Source: Bacillus sp. NTK034
GTDB lineage: Bacteria > Bacillota > Bacilli > Bacillales > Cytobacillaceae
Direction: 5' to 3'
DNA length: 64,000 bases
Assembly (NCBI RefSeq): GCF_017303275.1
Contig: NZ_JAFKOJ010000010.1
Location: 114,707 to 178,706, forward strand
Shown: positions 27,001-35,774 of the stretch, piece by piece
Layout: every line of letters starts with the position of its first letter
Numbering within the stretch: the first letter of the stretch is position 1
Notes under the pieces: model-generated
What the model saw: only the letters and a program-made list of their open reading frames with translations
Told to the model about the DNA's origin: nothing
The model's database searches: none
Translations under genes and position numbers: made by a program

Positions 27001-28818
27001 ATGCAAATTTTTTATACAGTACGTTCAGGTGATACGCTGTACGGGATTTCCAGGAGATGGGAAATACCGGCCGATTCCCTTATTGCGGCAAATAATTTGA
27101 AGCCCCCTTACACGATTTATATAGGTCAGCAGCTGTCCGTTCCACCTGGGGTTGATGCTGTGCGTGTTAGGCAAGGAGATTCAGTGTATCGAATTTCACA
27201 ATTTTACAAAGTTCCTCCTATAGTTATCATAGAGGCGAATCAGCTTCAGCCACCCTATGTCATTCAGGCCGGTCAATTATTAAAGGTTCCTCCAGGTGTT
27301 CCATATTATATCGTCCAGCAAGGGGATACACTTTATCGGCTTGCCATTCGTTTTAATGTCATTACGAATGGGGAGCCAAATACTGAGCTTATTCGGATTG
27401 TAAACCAGCTTCCATCCTCACAGCTATTTCCCGGAATGAAGTTAAGGATTCCATACGCCCCTCCTGGTGGCCAAGGCCTGATTGCCTATACTGCTGATCG
27501 AGGAGGGCAATATGATATTTGGTTATATAATCCCCGGACAGGAGAGAACGTGCAGCTCACCAGTGGATTGGGTGACTCTTTTTCAAGTCCAGAATGGTCA
27601 GCCAATAGCAGGAGAATTGCGTTTATTGGAAAGAACAGAATTATATATGTTGTGGATGTTGCATCTGGTGCGATCGCTCAAATCGACCAGGTGGAAGAAG
27701 GTGCTGAATTCAAATTGGATTGGTCACCTGACAGCAGCCAAATTGCTTATACGAAGCAAGGTCGCATTATCATGTACAACGTTCTGTCTCATCAAGCGCA
27801 AAGCATTCAACAACCTGACTCAACAGATGTTCAATGGTTTCCGAACGGCAGGGAACTGTTATTCCAGGCACCGGATGAATCAGGAATTAGCCAGCTTTTC
27901 CGAATTCATACCGATGGATCCGGGAAACAGCAAATTACACGTAACACAGGAGGGCGGCTTAATAATGCCCAGCTATCACCCAACGGAAACTTTGTTCTAT
28001 ATACAACACCAGGTGTCAGCATCTCCATTATTCACACCATCGAGCTTTCAACAGGCAATGTGGTTGAAGTAAAAGGCGGGCCCCTTGCAAAAAATTATTA
28101 TCCGACATGGTCACCTGATTCTTTAAAAATAGCCTATAGCGCTACGGCCTTTGAAGATAGAGGGTATTTTTCACAAGTTCGAACGGTGGGGAGGCGAGGA
28201 GAAGAGGATCGAATTTGGGCTATTTCCAATTGTTTTGCATTGCCTGTCACGTGGTCAACAGACGGAACAAAAATAGCCTATCTTAGAGGATGCAAGGAAC
28301 AGGAATTTGCAAGTGAAATGTGGGCTATCGACCTCCGTCACCCCGTCCCGATACGGCTAATTGCAGGAGTTAACATTCAGTCACTTCAATGGTCTCCAAC
28401 TGCCATAGTGGATGGTACCCAAAAGACATATACGAACACGACCTACAAGGTTATTTTCCAATATCCGTCAAACTGGCGGAAAGTGAACGGGGAAAGATAC
28501 GAAGGTGCTGACGGCTTTTTTCAAATATCAGCGATTTCAGCAGATGAAAACTTAGATGAGGTGTGCCATGGAGAAGCTTTCCATCTATTAATGCCCTATG
28601 GATCCATGCCAAGCATCTTGAAGACTCGAATTCAAAACCAGGAAGCATGCTACATTTTTCCCTCTGCGGACCAGCCAGCAGAAATGCTGAATCAATCAGC
28701 TTTAATCGTAAGGTATCCAACTCCCATTACAATCCAAGGAGAAACCTACAATTACTTCATCTTATGGGCAGACCAGCCGCATTTGAAGGAAATAGCTTCA
28801 ACCTTAGTCCTTTTATAA
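27001..28818 (+). CDS. Protein with three LysM domains and a TolB-like propeller
   Basis: A 605-residue protein. Residues 3-48, 53-95 and 100-155 are LysM domains (YTVRSGDTLYGISRRW, VRQGDSVYRISQFY, YIVQQGDTLYRLAIRF), which bind GlcNAc polymers. Residues about 160-470 hold WD/TolB-like propeller blades with repeated WSPDS-x-x-IAY motifs, and a further C-terminal domain follows. There is no signal peptide. Bacillus LysM proteins without export signals, such as SafA-type proteins, reach the cortex/coat by spore assembly from the mother cell, so a spore-surface role is a reasonable inference. ATG 27001 was preferred to 26947 because GGGAAGTGA precedes it and the LysM begins at once. Confidence 0.85.
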   Translation: MQIFYTVRSGDTLYGISRRWEIPADSLIAANNLKPPYTIYIGQQLSVPPGVDAVRVRQGDSVYRISQFYKVPPIVIIEANQLQPPYVIQAGQLLKVPPGVPYYIVQQGDTLYRLAIRFNVITNGEPNTELIRIVNQLPSSQLFPGMKLRIPYAPPGGQGLIAYTADRGGQYDIWLYNPRTGENVQLTSGLGDSFSSPEWSANSRRIAFIGKNRIIYVVDVASGAIAQIDQVEEGAEFKLDWSPDSSQIAYTKQGRIIMYNVLSHQAQSIQQPDSTDVQWFPNGRELLFQAPDESGISQLFRIHTDGSGKQQITRNTGGRLNNAQLSPNGNFVLYTTPGVSISIIHTIELSTGNVVEVKGGPLAKNYYPTWSPDSLKIAYSATAFEDRGYFSQVRTVGRRGEEDRIWAISNCFALPVTWSTDGTKIAYLRGCKEQEFASEMWAIDLRHPVPIRLIAGVNIQSLQWSPTAIVDGTQKTYTNTTYKVIFQYPSNWRKVNGERYEGADGFFQISAISADENLDEVCHGEAFHLLMPYGSMPSILKTRIQNQEACYIFPSADQPAEMLNQSALIVRYPTPITIQGETYNYFILWADQPHLKEIASTLVLL

Positions 28819-28861
28819 AACGTGAGGGCCTGTTGGTTCACAATATTTGGATAAAGAGATA

Positions 28862-28897
28862 AAAAGCCTATTCATCAAGCGATGAAAGGCTTTTTGT
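28862..28897 (+). terminator. Intrinsic terminator of the LysM gene
   Basis: AAAAGCCTATTCATC / GATGAAAGGCTTTT with a 4-nt loop; one bulged base in the stem. Confidence 0.75.
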
Positions 28898-29067
28898 ATG
28901 TAATCATTCTTTCGTCAGAACAAATAGAACTTCACCGGTGAAATTTATTTATCTTCAGAAAACTCTCTCATGAGAAAGGGGAGAATGATAGTTTCCTCAG
29001 GATTTAGTGAGAAAGACTTCAATAATTATTAATTTATTTTAAATATTTAAAATATTATAAATATATA

Positions 29068-29097
29068 TTGTGCGTTGTATACAATATGGTATATAAT
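29068..29097 (+). promoter_or_regulatory. Promoter of the GntR operon with FCD-type operator
   Basis: TTGTGC (29068-29073), 18-nt spacer and TATAAT (29092-29097). The spacer contains the palindrome TTGTATACAA (29075-29084), which fits operators of GntR/FCD regulators. Repression of the whole operon by its first product is likely. Confidence 0.7.
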
Positions 29098-29132
29098 GAA
29101 TTCAACATCAAGCAGGAGGTTAAAAAAATGAC

Positions 29133-29834
29133 ATGAAGCTAAATAAAATTAAATCTGTATCAATCGCATCGGAGGTTTTTGATCAGCTCCGATTAAAAAT
29201 TATCAGTGGTGAACTTAAAAATGGTGAAAGATTAGTTGAAATGGAGTTAGCAAAGTACCTCGGTGTCAGCAGAACACCTGTACGAGAGGCTATCCAACGT
29301 TTAGAGCAAGAAGGTTTAGTAGAAATCCTCCCCAGAAAACACTGCCTTGTTAAAGGAATTGACTTTGATGCCATCAATGAAATTATCCTCATAAGAACTC
29401 TTTTAGAACCCACCGCCGCTAGAGTTGCAGCAAGCAAAATCACCGATGAACAGCTATTAACATTAAAAGGTTATCTAGAGCAGTCTGAAATGTTTTTCCA
29501 GCTAGGTAAAGTGGAAGAACTCATGATGGTTCATGATTTATTTCATGCGGAAATCATCAAAGTGTCAGGCTTAACCAGATTGGTTAACATTTTAGAAAAT
29601 CTGCATGATTATATTGTTCATTTTAGATATTCCTTTTTAAGCAGACCCCACCTTGTGGAAAGATCAATTAAAGAACATTATCAAATCTATGAGGCTTTAT
29701 GCAGTCGGGACTTGGACAAAGTGGAAGAAGTATTTATCCAGCATCTAAGCGGAATTTCAGATTATGCAAAAGTGGTAATAGAAGATAACATACCTTTAAA
29801 TCAAGGTAATAATAGAACAGGGGGATTAAAATGA
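29133..29834 (+). CDS. GntR family regulator (FCD domain)
   Basis: A 233-residue FadR-subfamily regulator: winged helix at 10-75 (VFDQLRLKIISGELKNGERLVEMELAKYLGVSRTPVREAIQRLEQEGLV) and a helical FCD ligand domain with a metal/acid-binding HDLFH motif. AGGAGGT at 29115-29121 is about 12 nt from this ATG; closer is an ATG at 29128 that opens a two-codon frame (ATG ACA TGA) overlapping the true start. It overlaps the peptidase gene by 4 nt (ATGA) and so regulates its own peptidase/ABC operon. Confidence 0.9.
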   Translation: MKLNKIKSVSIASEVFDQLRLKIISGELKNGERLVEMELAKYLGVSRTPVREAIQRLEQEGLVEILPRKHCLVKGIDFDAINEIILIRTLLEPTAARVAASKITDEQLLTLKGYLEQSEMFFQLGKVEELMMVHDLFHAEIIKVSGLTRLVNILENLHDYIVHFRYSFLSRPHLVERSIKEHYQIYEALCSRDLDKVEEVFIQHLSGISDYAKVVIEDNIPLNQGNNRTGGLK

Positions 29835-31000
29835 GCAAAATCAATACGACAAATGTCCGTGAAGATATTAAAGAAACAATCCGAGTCTTAAGTGAGGAGG
29901 TAGGGCAAAGGTTTGCAGGTACAGAAGGTGAATGGAATGGAACAGAATATATTCTTCAAAGACTCAGTGATTTAGGAATAGAGACAGAAAGACAAGTATA
30001 TCCATTTATAGGCTGGGAGCCTAAGGGAACACCTCAATTAAAATTTCTATCACCTATTTCGAGAGAATTAAAAACAGCTTATCTCCTATTCTCTGGCTCT
30101 ACTTCAAGTGAAGGAATAAAAGGGAAACTTACATATCACGGGATAAAAGGACTGATTCCGGGTGTTTATGATATGCCTTGTTACAATGTCCTGAGTGAAG
30201 AAGGAGATATTTTAGCTCAAGTTGTGGTGAACAGCGGAGGTGATCCCATTGCATTATTGAATCCGCGGGCAAAGTTCCCAATTCCGGCTGTGGTGATGAG
30301 CTACGAAGATCACCTTCATGTTCAGGAACTATTAAATGAAGGACACGAGATTGAGGTGTTTGTAAAGGTAGAGGGAAATATAAAAGAATGTAAATCGGCT
30401 AACATCATCAGCCATCCATACAAGGCTAAAAATACAGCAAGAAAGAGAAAAGTAATTGTCTGCGCACACTCGGACACAACGTTAAATACTCCTGGAGCTT
30501 ACGATAATGGCTCAGGCATTGCTGGAATCGTTGAAGTGGCGAGAAGATTAAGCAGCGGTTCATTTGACTTTCCATTTGATGTAGATGTAATCGCTTTTTC
30601 GAATGAAGAGGTTGGTTTCATTGGTGCAGATTATTATGTAAACGATTTAAAAGAAAAAGGGACACTTGATGAAGTGGCTGCAGTGATCAATTTAGATCAA
30701 ATTAGTGCTGGAGACAAGATTTGGTCATGGGTGGGCCCGGAAGATTTCCGACAAAAGGTTATAGAAAGTTTTAGGGAAGCTGGAGCTTATGATAGCAAGG
30801 ATTTTGAAGTTGATGTTGATACTCCTAAAGCAGGAGCAGATGAATGGATGTTCCATTTAGAAGGGATCCCGACAGCTCTCCTCATGTTTTGGAGATTACC
30901 AGACTATCACCGGCCGACAGATACCATGGAAAAAATCGAATATGACAAAGTGGAGCTTATCATCGAGACAGTTTTTAATTTGCTCAAAAAAATAGAGTAA
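29831..31000 (+). CDS. M28 family metallopeptidase (cytoplasmic)
   Basis: A 389-residue M28 peptidase with two-zinc ligand pattern: AHSD (His, about 215), AYDNGSG (Asp), SNEEVG (Glu pair), INLDQ (Asp) and DYHRPTD (His). A protease-associated-like insertion lies at about 90-190. There is no signal peptide, so it acts inside the cell, releasing amino acids from an imported peptide or deacylating an imported compound. Start overlaps the GntR stop, second gene of the operon. Confidence 0.88.
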   Translation: MSKINTTNVREDIKETIRVLSEEVGQRFAGTEGEWNGTEYILQRLSDLGIETERQVYPFIGWEPKGTPQLKFLSPISRELKTAYLLFSGSTSSEGIKGKLTYHGIKGLIPGVYDMPCYNVLSEEGDILAQVVVNSGGDPIALLNPRAKFPIPAVVMSYEDHLHVQELLNEGHEIEVFVKVEGNIKECKSANIISHPYKAKNTARKRKVIVCAHSDTTLNTPGAYDNGSGIAGIVEVARRLSSGSFDFPFDVDVIAFSNEEVGFIGADYYVNDLKEKGTLDEVAAVINLDQISAGDKIWSWVGPEDFRQKVIESFREAGAYDSKDFEVDVDTPKAGADEWMFHLEGIPTALLMFWRLPDYHRPTDTMEKIEYDKVELIIETVFNLLKKIE

Positions 31001-31012
31001 AGGAGACAAGAC

Positions 31013-31855
31013 ATGTCAAAAAAATCTGTCCTTTTCCTATTAGCTCCATCTATCTTGATTTTATTGGGATTTTTCGTTCTTCCTTTAATCGTGGTCCTTA
31101 ATAATTCTATACTGGATGAAAGCGGAACAATAACGTTCCAGCACTATCTCTTGTATTTTAAGGATCAACACTATTTAGCGATTACATTTAGATCAATAAA
31201 AATTTCAATATTGGCAACTATTATCACACTATTAATAGGGTATTTTATTGCCTATTTCACAACCAGATATATTAAGAGCAAAAAGCTTAAGAGAATCGCC
31301 TATATCATTATCATTTCCCCCTTATTTACAAGTGCAGTCGTCAGGTCATTTGGATGGATGGTCATTTTAGGAAATAATGGGTTTATTAACAAAACACTTC
31401 TGGGTCTGGGGATTATTTCACAGCCTCTTAAGCTTCTATATAATGAGACGGGTATCGTGATAGGTTTGGTGTATATATTAGCTCCTTTCATGATTTTATC
31501 CATCACAACCGTTTTAGAGAATATAGACAGCAGGCTGGAGGAGGCAGCGTCCGATTTAGGCTTAAGTGCTTTCCAAACCTTCATCAAGGTTACACTGCCT
31601 TTAACAGTCCCTGGCATCTTAGCTGGCAGTGTGATGGTTTTCTCTTTGGCCATTAGTGCGTATGTAACGCCGGCCATGCTTTCAGGCGGCAAAATCCAAC
31701 TGATTGCTACGGTTATTTATGAACAAATGATGCAGGTTTTTAACTATCAATTCGGTTCTGCTGTTGCTTTTGCCGTGTTAATGTTTAGTTTTCTGATCAT
31801 TGGATTGAACCATTATTTATTAAGGTCAGACTGGATTGAGGAGGGAAGACGATGA
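31013..31855 (+). CDS. ABC transporter permease (PotB-like)
   Basis: A 280-residue permease with six helices and the EAA loop (EEAASDLGLSAFQTFIKVTLPLTVPGI). It belongs to the spermidine/putrescine/2-aminoethylphosphonate-type inner-membrane permeases. AAGGAG precedes the ATG. It overlaps the next permease by 4 nt. Confidence 0.9.
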   Translation: MSKKSVLFLLAPSILILLGFFVLPLIVVLNNSILDESGTITFQHYLLYFKDQHYLAITFRSIKISILATIITLLIGYFIAYFTTRYIKSKKLKRIAYIIIISPLFTSAVVRSFGWMVILGNNGFINKTLLGLGIISQPLKLLYNETGIVIGLVYILAPFMILSITTVLENIDSRLEEAASDLGLSAFQTFIKVTLPLTVPGILAGSVMVFSLAISAYVTPAMLSGGKIQLIATVIYEQMMQVFNYQFGSAVAFAVLMFSFLIIGLNHYLLRSDWIEEGRR

Positions 31856-32640
31856 TCTATAAAGTGATTATGTGGGCCATCGGAGGCTTCCTCCTTCTAT
31901 TCCTGGCATTTCCATTACTGGTCCTAATTAATGTCTCCTTTACTGAACTAAATTATCTTAGCTTTCCAGGAAAAGGCTTCACATTGAAATGGTATAAGGC
32001 CCTGTTTGAGGATATTTCCTACTTAGACTCCTTCCTTTATAGTTTTAAATTATCAGGGACGGCTACTTTATTTGCGATATTAATTGGGATTCCAGCCTCT
32101 TACGGTTTAGCAAGAAATAACTTCAAAGGCAAAGGGATTGTGATGAATTTAATTTCATCGCCGCTTTTGCTCCCGCAAATCTTCCTGGGATTAGCACTTC
32201 TGCAGTTCTTTTACTATTTTACAAATAGCCCTCAAAATTTCTACACCCTGGTATTAGGGCATATTATTATCATTTTGCCATACATTGTCAGGACATGTGT
32301 AAATAGCTTTGTTGGAATAAGCCCATATATTGAAGAAGCAGGAAGAGACCTGGGTGCAGGACCATGGAAAACATTTTTCTTTGTTACCCTTCCTCTAATG
32401 AAATCCAGTATTATCGCAGGGACACTGTTTTCGTTTGCCGTTTCATGGATCAATGTGGAAGTGACGATTTTCCTGACTTCTGCGGATCAGATGGCACTCC
32501 CTGTGAAGATGTTTAATTATGTTCAATATAACATTGATCCCATGATAGCAGCTGTTTCAGCCGTAACGATTTACATTGCTTTTATCCTGATTCTTATCAT
32601 TGATATGCTGGTAGGAATTGAGAACATTGCATCAAAATAA
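31852..32640 (+). CDS. ABC transporter permease (PotC-like)
   Basis: A 262-residue permease with six helices and EAA loop (EEAGRDLGAGPWKTFFFVTLPLMKSSI). Partner of the preceding permease. Confidence 0.9.
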   Translation: MIYKVIMWAIGGFLLLFLAFPLLVLINVSFTELNYLSFPGKGFTLKWYKALFEDISYLDSFLYSFKLSGTATLFAILIGIPASYGLARNNFKGKGIVMNLISSPLLLPQIFLGLALLQFFYYFTNSPQNFYTLVLGHIIIILPYIVRTCVNSFVGISPYIEEAGRDLGAGPWKTFFFVTLPLMKSSIIAGTLFSFAVSWINVEVTIFLTSADQMALPVKMFNYVQYNIDPMIAAVSAVTIYIAFILILIIDMLVGIENIASK

Positions 32641-32663
32641 ACCATGAAACTGGGAGTGGTTCT

Positions 32664-33746
32664 ATGAAAAAGGTACGCAGGAATCTAATGCTATTTGCAG
32701 CAATTCTAGTAGTGCTTGCCGGATGCGGAAAGCCTGTTCAGCCGAAGGGAGAAGCAGCTAAAGCTAATACAGAAGTTAAAAAGGATGAATTATCCATTGC
32801 CATTTTCGGTGGGGATTGGGGAAATACGATCAAGAAACATATCATTGAACCATTTGAGCAAGAAACCGAAATTAAGGTAAATATCATTGAAGGAAATTCA
32901 ACTACAACCTTTTCCCGTTTACTACAAGAAAAGGGTTCGCCAACGATTGATTTAGCGTTAATGGACTCGGGTATTTCTGAAATGTCATTTGAAAAAGATG
33001 TCGTAGAAGGTATTGATAAAAGTAAATTAAAAGGAATCGATTCCCTTTTGCCGGAAGCATTTCATGGAAATGGTGATGATGTATTTGGTGTAGCGCTTGG
33101 TTATTGGGGATTAGGAATCGTCTATAACAAAGATGAGATTAAAAATCCGCCTAAGTCCTGGAATGACCTTTGGAAAGAAGAATATAAAGGGAAATTAACA
33201 GTGCCTACCCCGGCAACTACAGGCGGCCTCCCTTTACTGATGCAAATTGCTGAACTTGAGGGGGAAGCTAAAGGCACCGTTGACAAGGGACTCAACAAGA
33301 TGAAGGAACTCGAAGTAGTTGCATACTTTGATGGTTCCGGAACGGCTACTAATTTATACCAAAGCGGTGAAGCCTCTGTTGGGGCACATTACGGTGGCCC
33401 CGCTTATGTAATGAAAGACCAGGGACTGCCTATTGAATTTGTTGTACCAGAAGAAGGTGTTTTAGGTGCTGGAAGCTTCTGGCATATGGTGAAGGGTACG
33501 AAAAAATCAGAGCAAGTGTATTCATTCTTAAATTATGCAACCACTAAGAGTGCACAAGAAGGAATTGCGGGCGATTTATATTTGGCACCGGTTCATAAGG
33601 ATGTTGAATTAGATGAAAAAACGCTTGAAAGAATGCCATATGGAAAAAATGGTTCCATACAGGATTTGAATATGCCTGATTATAACCTGATAAACCAGCA
33701 TAGGGAAGAGTGGAACGAGCTATGGAATAGAGAAATGGGAAGTTAA
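32664..33746 (+). CDS. ABC transporter substrate-binding lipoprotein (PotD-like)
   Basis: A 360-residue binding protein with a lipobox LAGCGK (Cys21) and the PotD-family domain, with DGSGTATNLYQSGEASVGAHYGGPAY in the hinge half. It captures the substrate outside the membrane. PotD relatives bind polyamines or other cationic small molecules. Acidic residues for amine binding cannot be confirmed by eye, so the substrate is open. Confidence 0.9.
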   Translation: MKKVRRNLMLFAAILVVLAGCGKPVQPKGEAAKANTEVKKDELSIAIFGGDWGNTIKKHIIEPFEQETEIKVNIIEGNSTTTFSRLLQEKGSPTIDLALMDSGISEMSFEKDVVEGIDKSKLKGIDSLLPEAFHGNGDDVFGVALGYWGLGIVYNKDEIKNPPKSWNDLWKEEYKGKLTVPTPATTGGLPLLMQIAELEGEAKGTVDKGLNKMKELEVVAYFDGSGTATNLYQSGEASVGAHYGGPAYVMKDQGLPIEFVVPEEGVLGAGSFWHMVKGTKKSEQVYSFLNYATTKSAQEGIAGDLYLAPVHKDVELDEKTLERMPYGKNGSIQDLNMPDYNLINQHREEWNELWNREMGS

Positions 33747-33759
33747 GGAGGGCTCAATC

Positions 33760-34842
33760 ATGTCAGCTGTCCAGTCGATCGAAAAAAATACTGTATATGA
33801 TACTCAAGAAAAGATAAGCATTATTGAATTTAATGGGGTTACCAAAAGATATGGTCAAGCAACTGCCGTTGATCATATTTCCTTAAATATAAAGGAGGGG
33901 GAATTTCTCTCCCTTCTCGGTCCGAGCGGATGCGGTAAAACCACCACACTTAGAATGATCGGCGGGTTCGAGCTGCCAAGCCAGGGCAGCATTAAAATTG
34001 ATGGACAAGAAGCGGGAAACTTGCCGCCAAACCATCGCCCCGTTAATACAGTATTTCAGAACTATGCATTATTCCCTCACTTAAGCATCTACAATAATAT
34101 TGCTTTTGGACTTAAGCAAAAGAAAGTTTCGAAAGCACAAATCGAAAATGACACAAATGAAATGATCGAAATTATGGGGCTGCAAGAGCATAAGCATAAA
34201 TATCCAAGACAGCTGTCAGGTGGGCAGCAGCAAAGGGTTGCACTGGCAAGGGCATTAGTAAACAAGCCAAGAGTGCTGCTTCTTGATGAACCACTGGGAG
34301 CACTGGATTTAAAATTGAGAAAAAAAATGCAATTCGAATTAAAAAAACTACATGATCAATTCAAGATCACCTTTATCTATGTGACACACGATCAAGAGGA
34401 AGCATTAATCATGTCAGACAGAATAGCAGTTATGAACCAGGGAAGAATCGAGCAAATTGATACACCTCAGCAAATTTATAACAACCCCAATACTCTATTT
34501 GTAGCTGATTTTATCGGAGAAACGAATGTGATTGACGCAAATTTATTACAAGAACAAAATAAGGAAGTCATCCTAAAAGAGTTTCCGCAATTAATAGATG
34601 GAAAGAAGAAACTTGTCATCAGGCCAGAACATTTGAAAATAACCCATAACCGCAATCAGCATGATCGGATCTGTTTAGAAGTAAAATTAAAAAATGTCCA
34701 CTTTGTCGGTTCAAAAAAAGTGATTGAGTTTGTATCAGGTGCCCAGGAGATTGTTGTAAATCTATCTGATGATGAGCAAATCAATCACTTAAATGAAAAT
34801 GTGGGATTAAGTGTAAAAAAAGAATTGGTAAGAATACTTTAA
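33760..34842 (+). CDS. ABC transporter ATP-binding protein (PotA-like)
   Basis: A 360-residue ATPase: Walker A GPSGCGKTT, Q loop (QNYALFPH), signature LSGGQQQRVALARAL, Walker B LLLDEPLGALD, H loop THDQEEA, then a TOBE-like C-terminal domain. Energises the two permeases. AAGGAGG precedes the ATG. Last gene of the operon. Confidence 0.92.
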   Translation: MSAVQSIEKNTVYDTQEKISIIEFNGVTKRYGQATAVDHISLNIKEGEFLSLLGPSGCGKTTTLRMIGGFELPSQGSIKIDGQEAGNLPPNHRPVNTVFQNYALFPHLSIYNNIAFGLKQKKVSKAQIENDTNEMIEIMGLQEHKHKYPRQLSGGQQQRVALARALVNKPRVLLLDEPLGALDLKLRKKMQFELKKLHDQFKITFIYVTHDQEEALIMSDRIAVMNQGRIEQIDTPQQIYNNPNTLFVADFIGETNVIDANLLQEQNKEVILKEFPQLIDGKKKLVIRPEHLKITHNRNQHDRICLEVKLKNVHFVGSKKVIEFVSGAQEIVVNLSDDEQINHLNENVGLSVKKELVRIL

Positions 34843-34852
34843 TTTCTTAGTA

Positions 34853-34890
34853 AGCTCTGGAGGGAGAAATCTTTTCAGAGCTGTTTTCTT
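34853..34890 (+). terminator. Intrinsic terminator of the GntR-M28-ABC operon
   Basis: AGCTCTG / CAGAGCT stem followed by GTTTTCTTT. Confidence 0.65.
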
Positions 34891-35011
34891 TCTCTATTTA
34901 TCAAGCGAATTTGATACAGGTTTGAGATCGTTTTCTCTTAGATAACTCCCAACTTCCTATTCCATAATTAAAAAGTTTTGATGAGGATATTATGATTAAA
35001 CTCCTCGGAAA

Positions 35012-35515
35012 TTAAAGCGGCGGATTGGCGACACCTAAATTAATCCAGTCTTCTTTAGGCGGTCCATATACCCCAAAAGGCTTTAATCCTGCCTGACGGA
35101 TGAGAATGGTCAATTGCCCCCGATGGTGCACAATGTGTTTGATTAATCCCATCAAAATTTGCGCATTGGTTTCCTCCCTTCCAAATGCCTTCTGTGTCTG
35201 GCTCAATGAATCATCTGTCCACTGCTGCTTAATCTCCTGAGCCGCTTCCTCACTCAGCTTTTTAAATGTATCCGCAATTTCTTTTGCCGAAGCGGGGACA
35301 TTTTCTTCGTTATCAGCCTTCTCCATTTTTAACCCGAAATGAGATAGATAATCAGGAATATTCGTGGTGAAATGCCAGGCAATTCGCCCTAAGGTGCGTC
35401 CTTCGGGATAGACCTGCTGCTGTAAAGAGTCATCTGTTAATCCGTCCAAAACCTTTTGCGTCAGCATAGCCTCTCTATTCCATTCATTAAGAAAGTCTGA
35501 AATCGTTATGTACAT
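35012..35515 (-). CDS. DinB/YfiT-like family protein
   Basis: A 167-residue four-helix protein with the DinB metal-site histidines in IAWHFTTN and IKHIVHHRGQL. Members include bacillithiol-dependent transferases, and the function of this one is unknown. GGAGG before the ATG. Confidence 0.85.
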   Translation of the reverse strand: MYITISDFLNEWNREAMLTQKVLDGLTDDSLQQQVYPEGRTLGRIAWHFTTNIPDYLSHFGLKMEKADNEENVPASAKEIADTFKKLSEEAAQEIKQQWTDDSLSQTQKAFGREETNAQILMGLIKHIVHHRGQLTILIRQAGLKPFGVYGPPKEDWINLGVANPPL

Positions 35516-35732
35516 AATTCATTCCTCCATTTGTTGGATTTTATAGGTAAATGATAAAACGTTTGTTCGGTATTTTCAAGCTTAAGTAAAATTGGGAGAA
35601 ATTAAAAGAGCTAAGCGACCCATAAAAGACAAGATTTGCTACAAAAAATTCACATTTCATTCGACAATATTCGCGCGAAACGGAGGAGTAAATTCTATAT
35701 AGTTGAAAGTGTTCCTGATACATAATAGATGT

Positions 35733-35756
35733 GGTGTCAATGCTGGCACCTTTTTA
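35733..35756 (+). terminator. Hairpin just upstream of the TPR gene, possible attenuator
   Basis: GGTGTC-AATGCT-GGCACC then TTTTTAT, ending 19 nt before the ATG at 35775. A terminator in this leader position could restrict expression of the following gene. Confidence 0.5.
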
Positions 35757-35774
35757 TAGAAATGAGGTGTAGGA

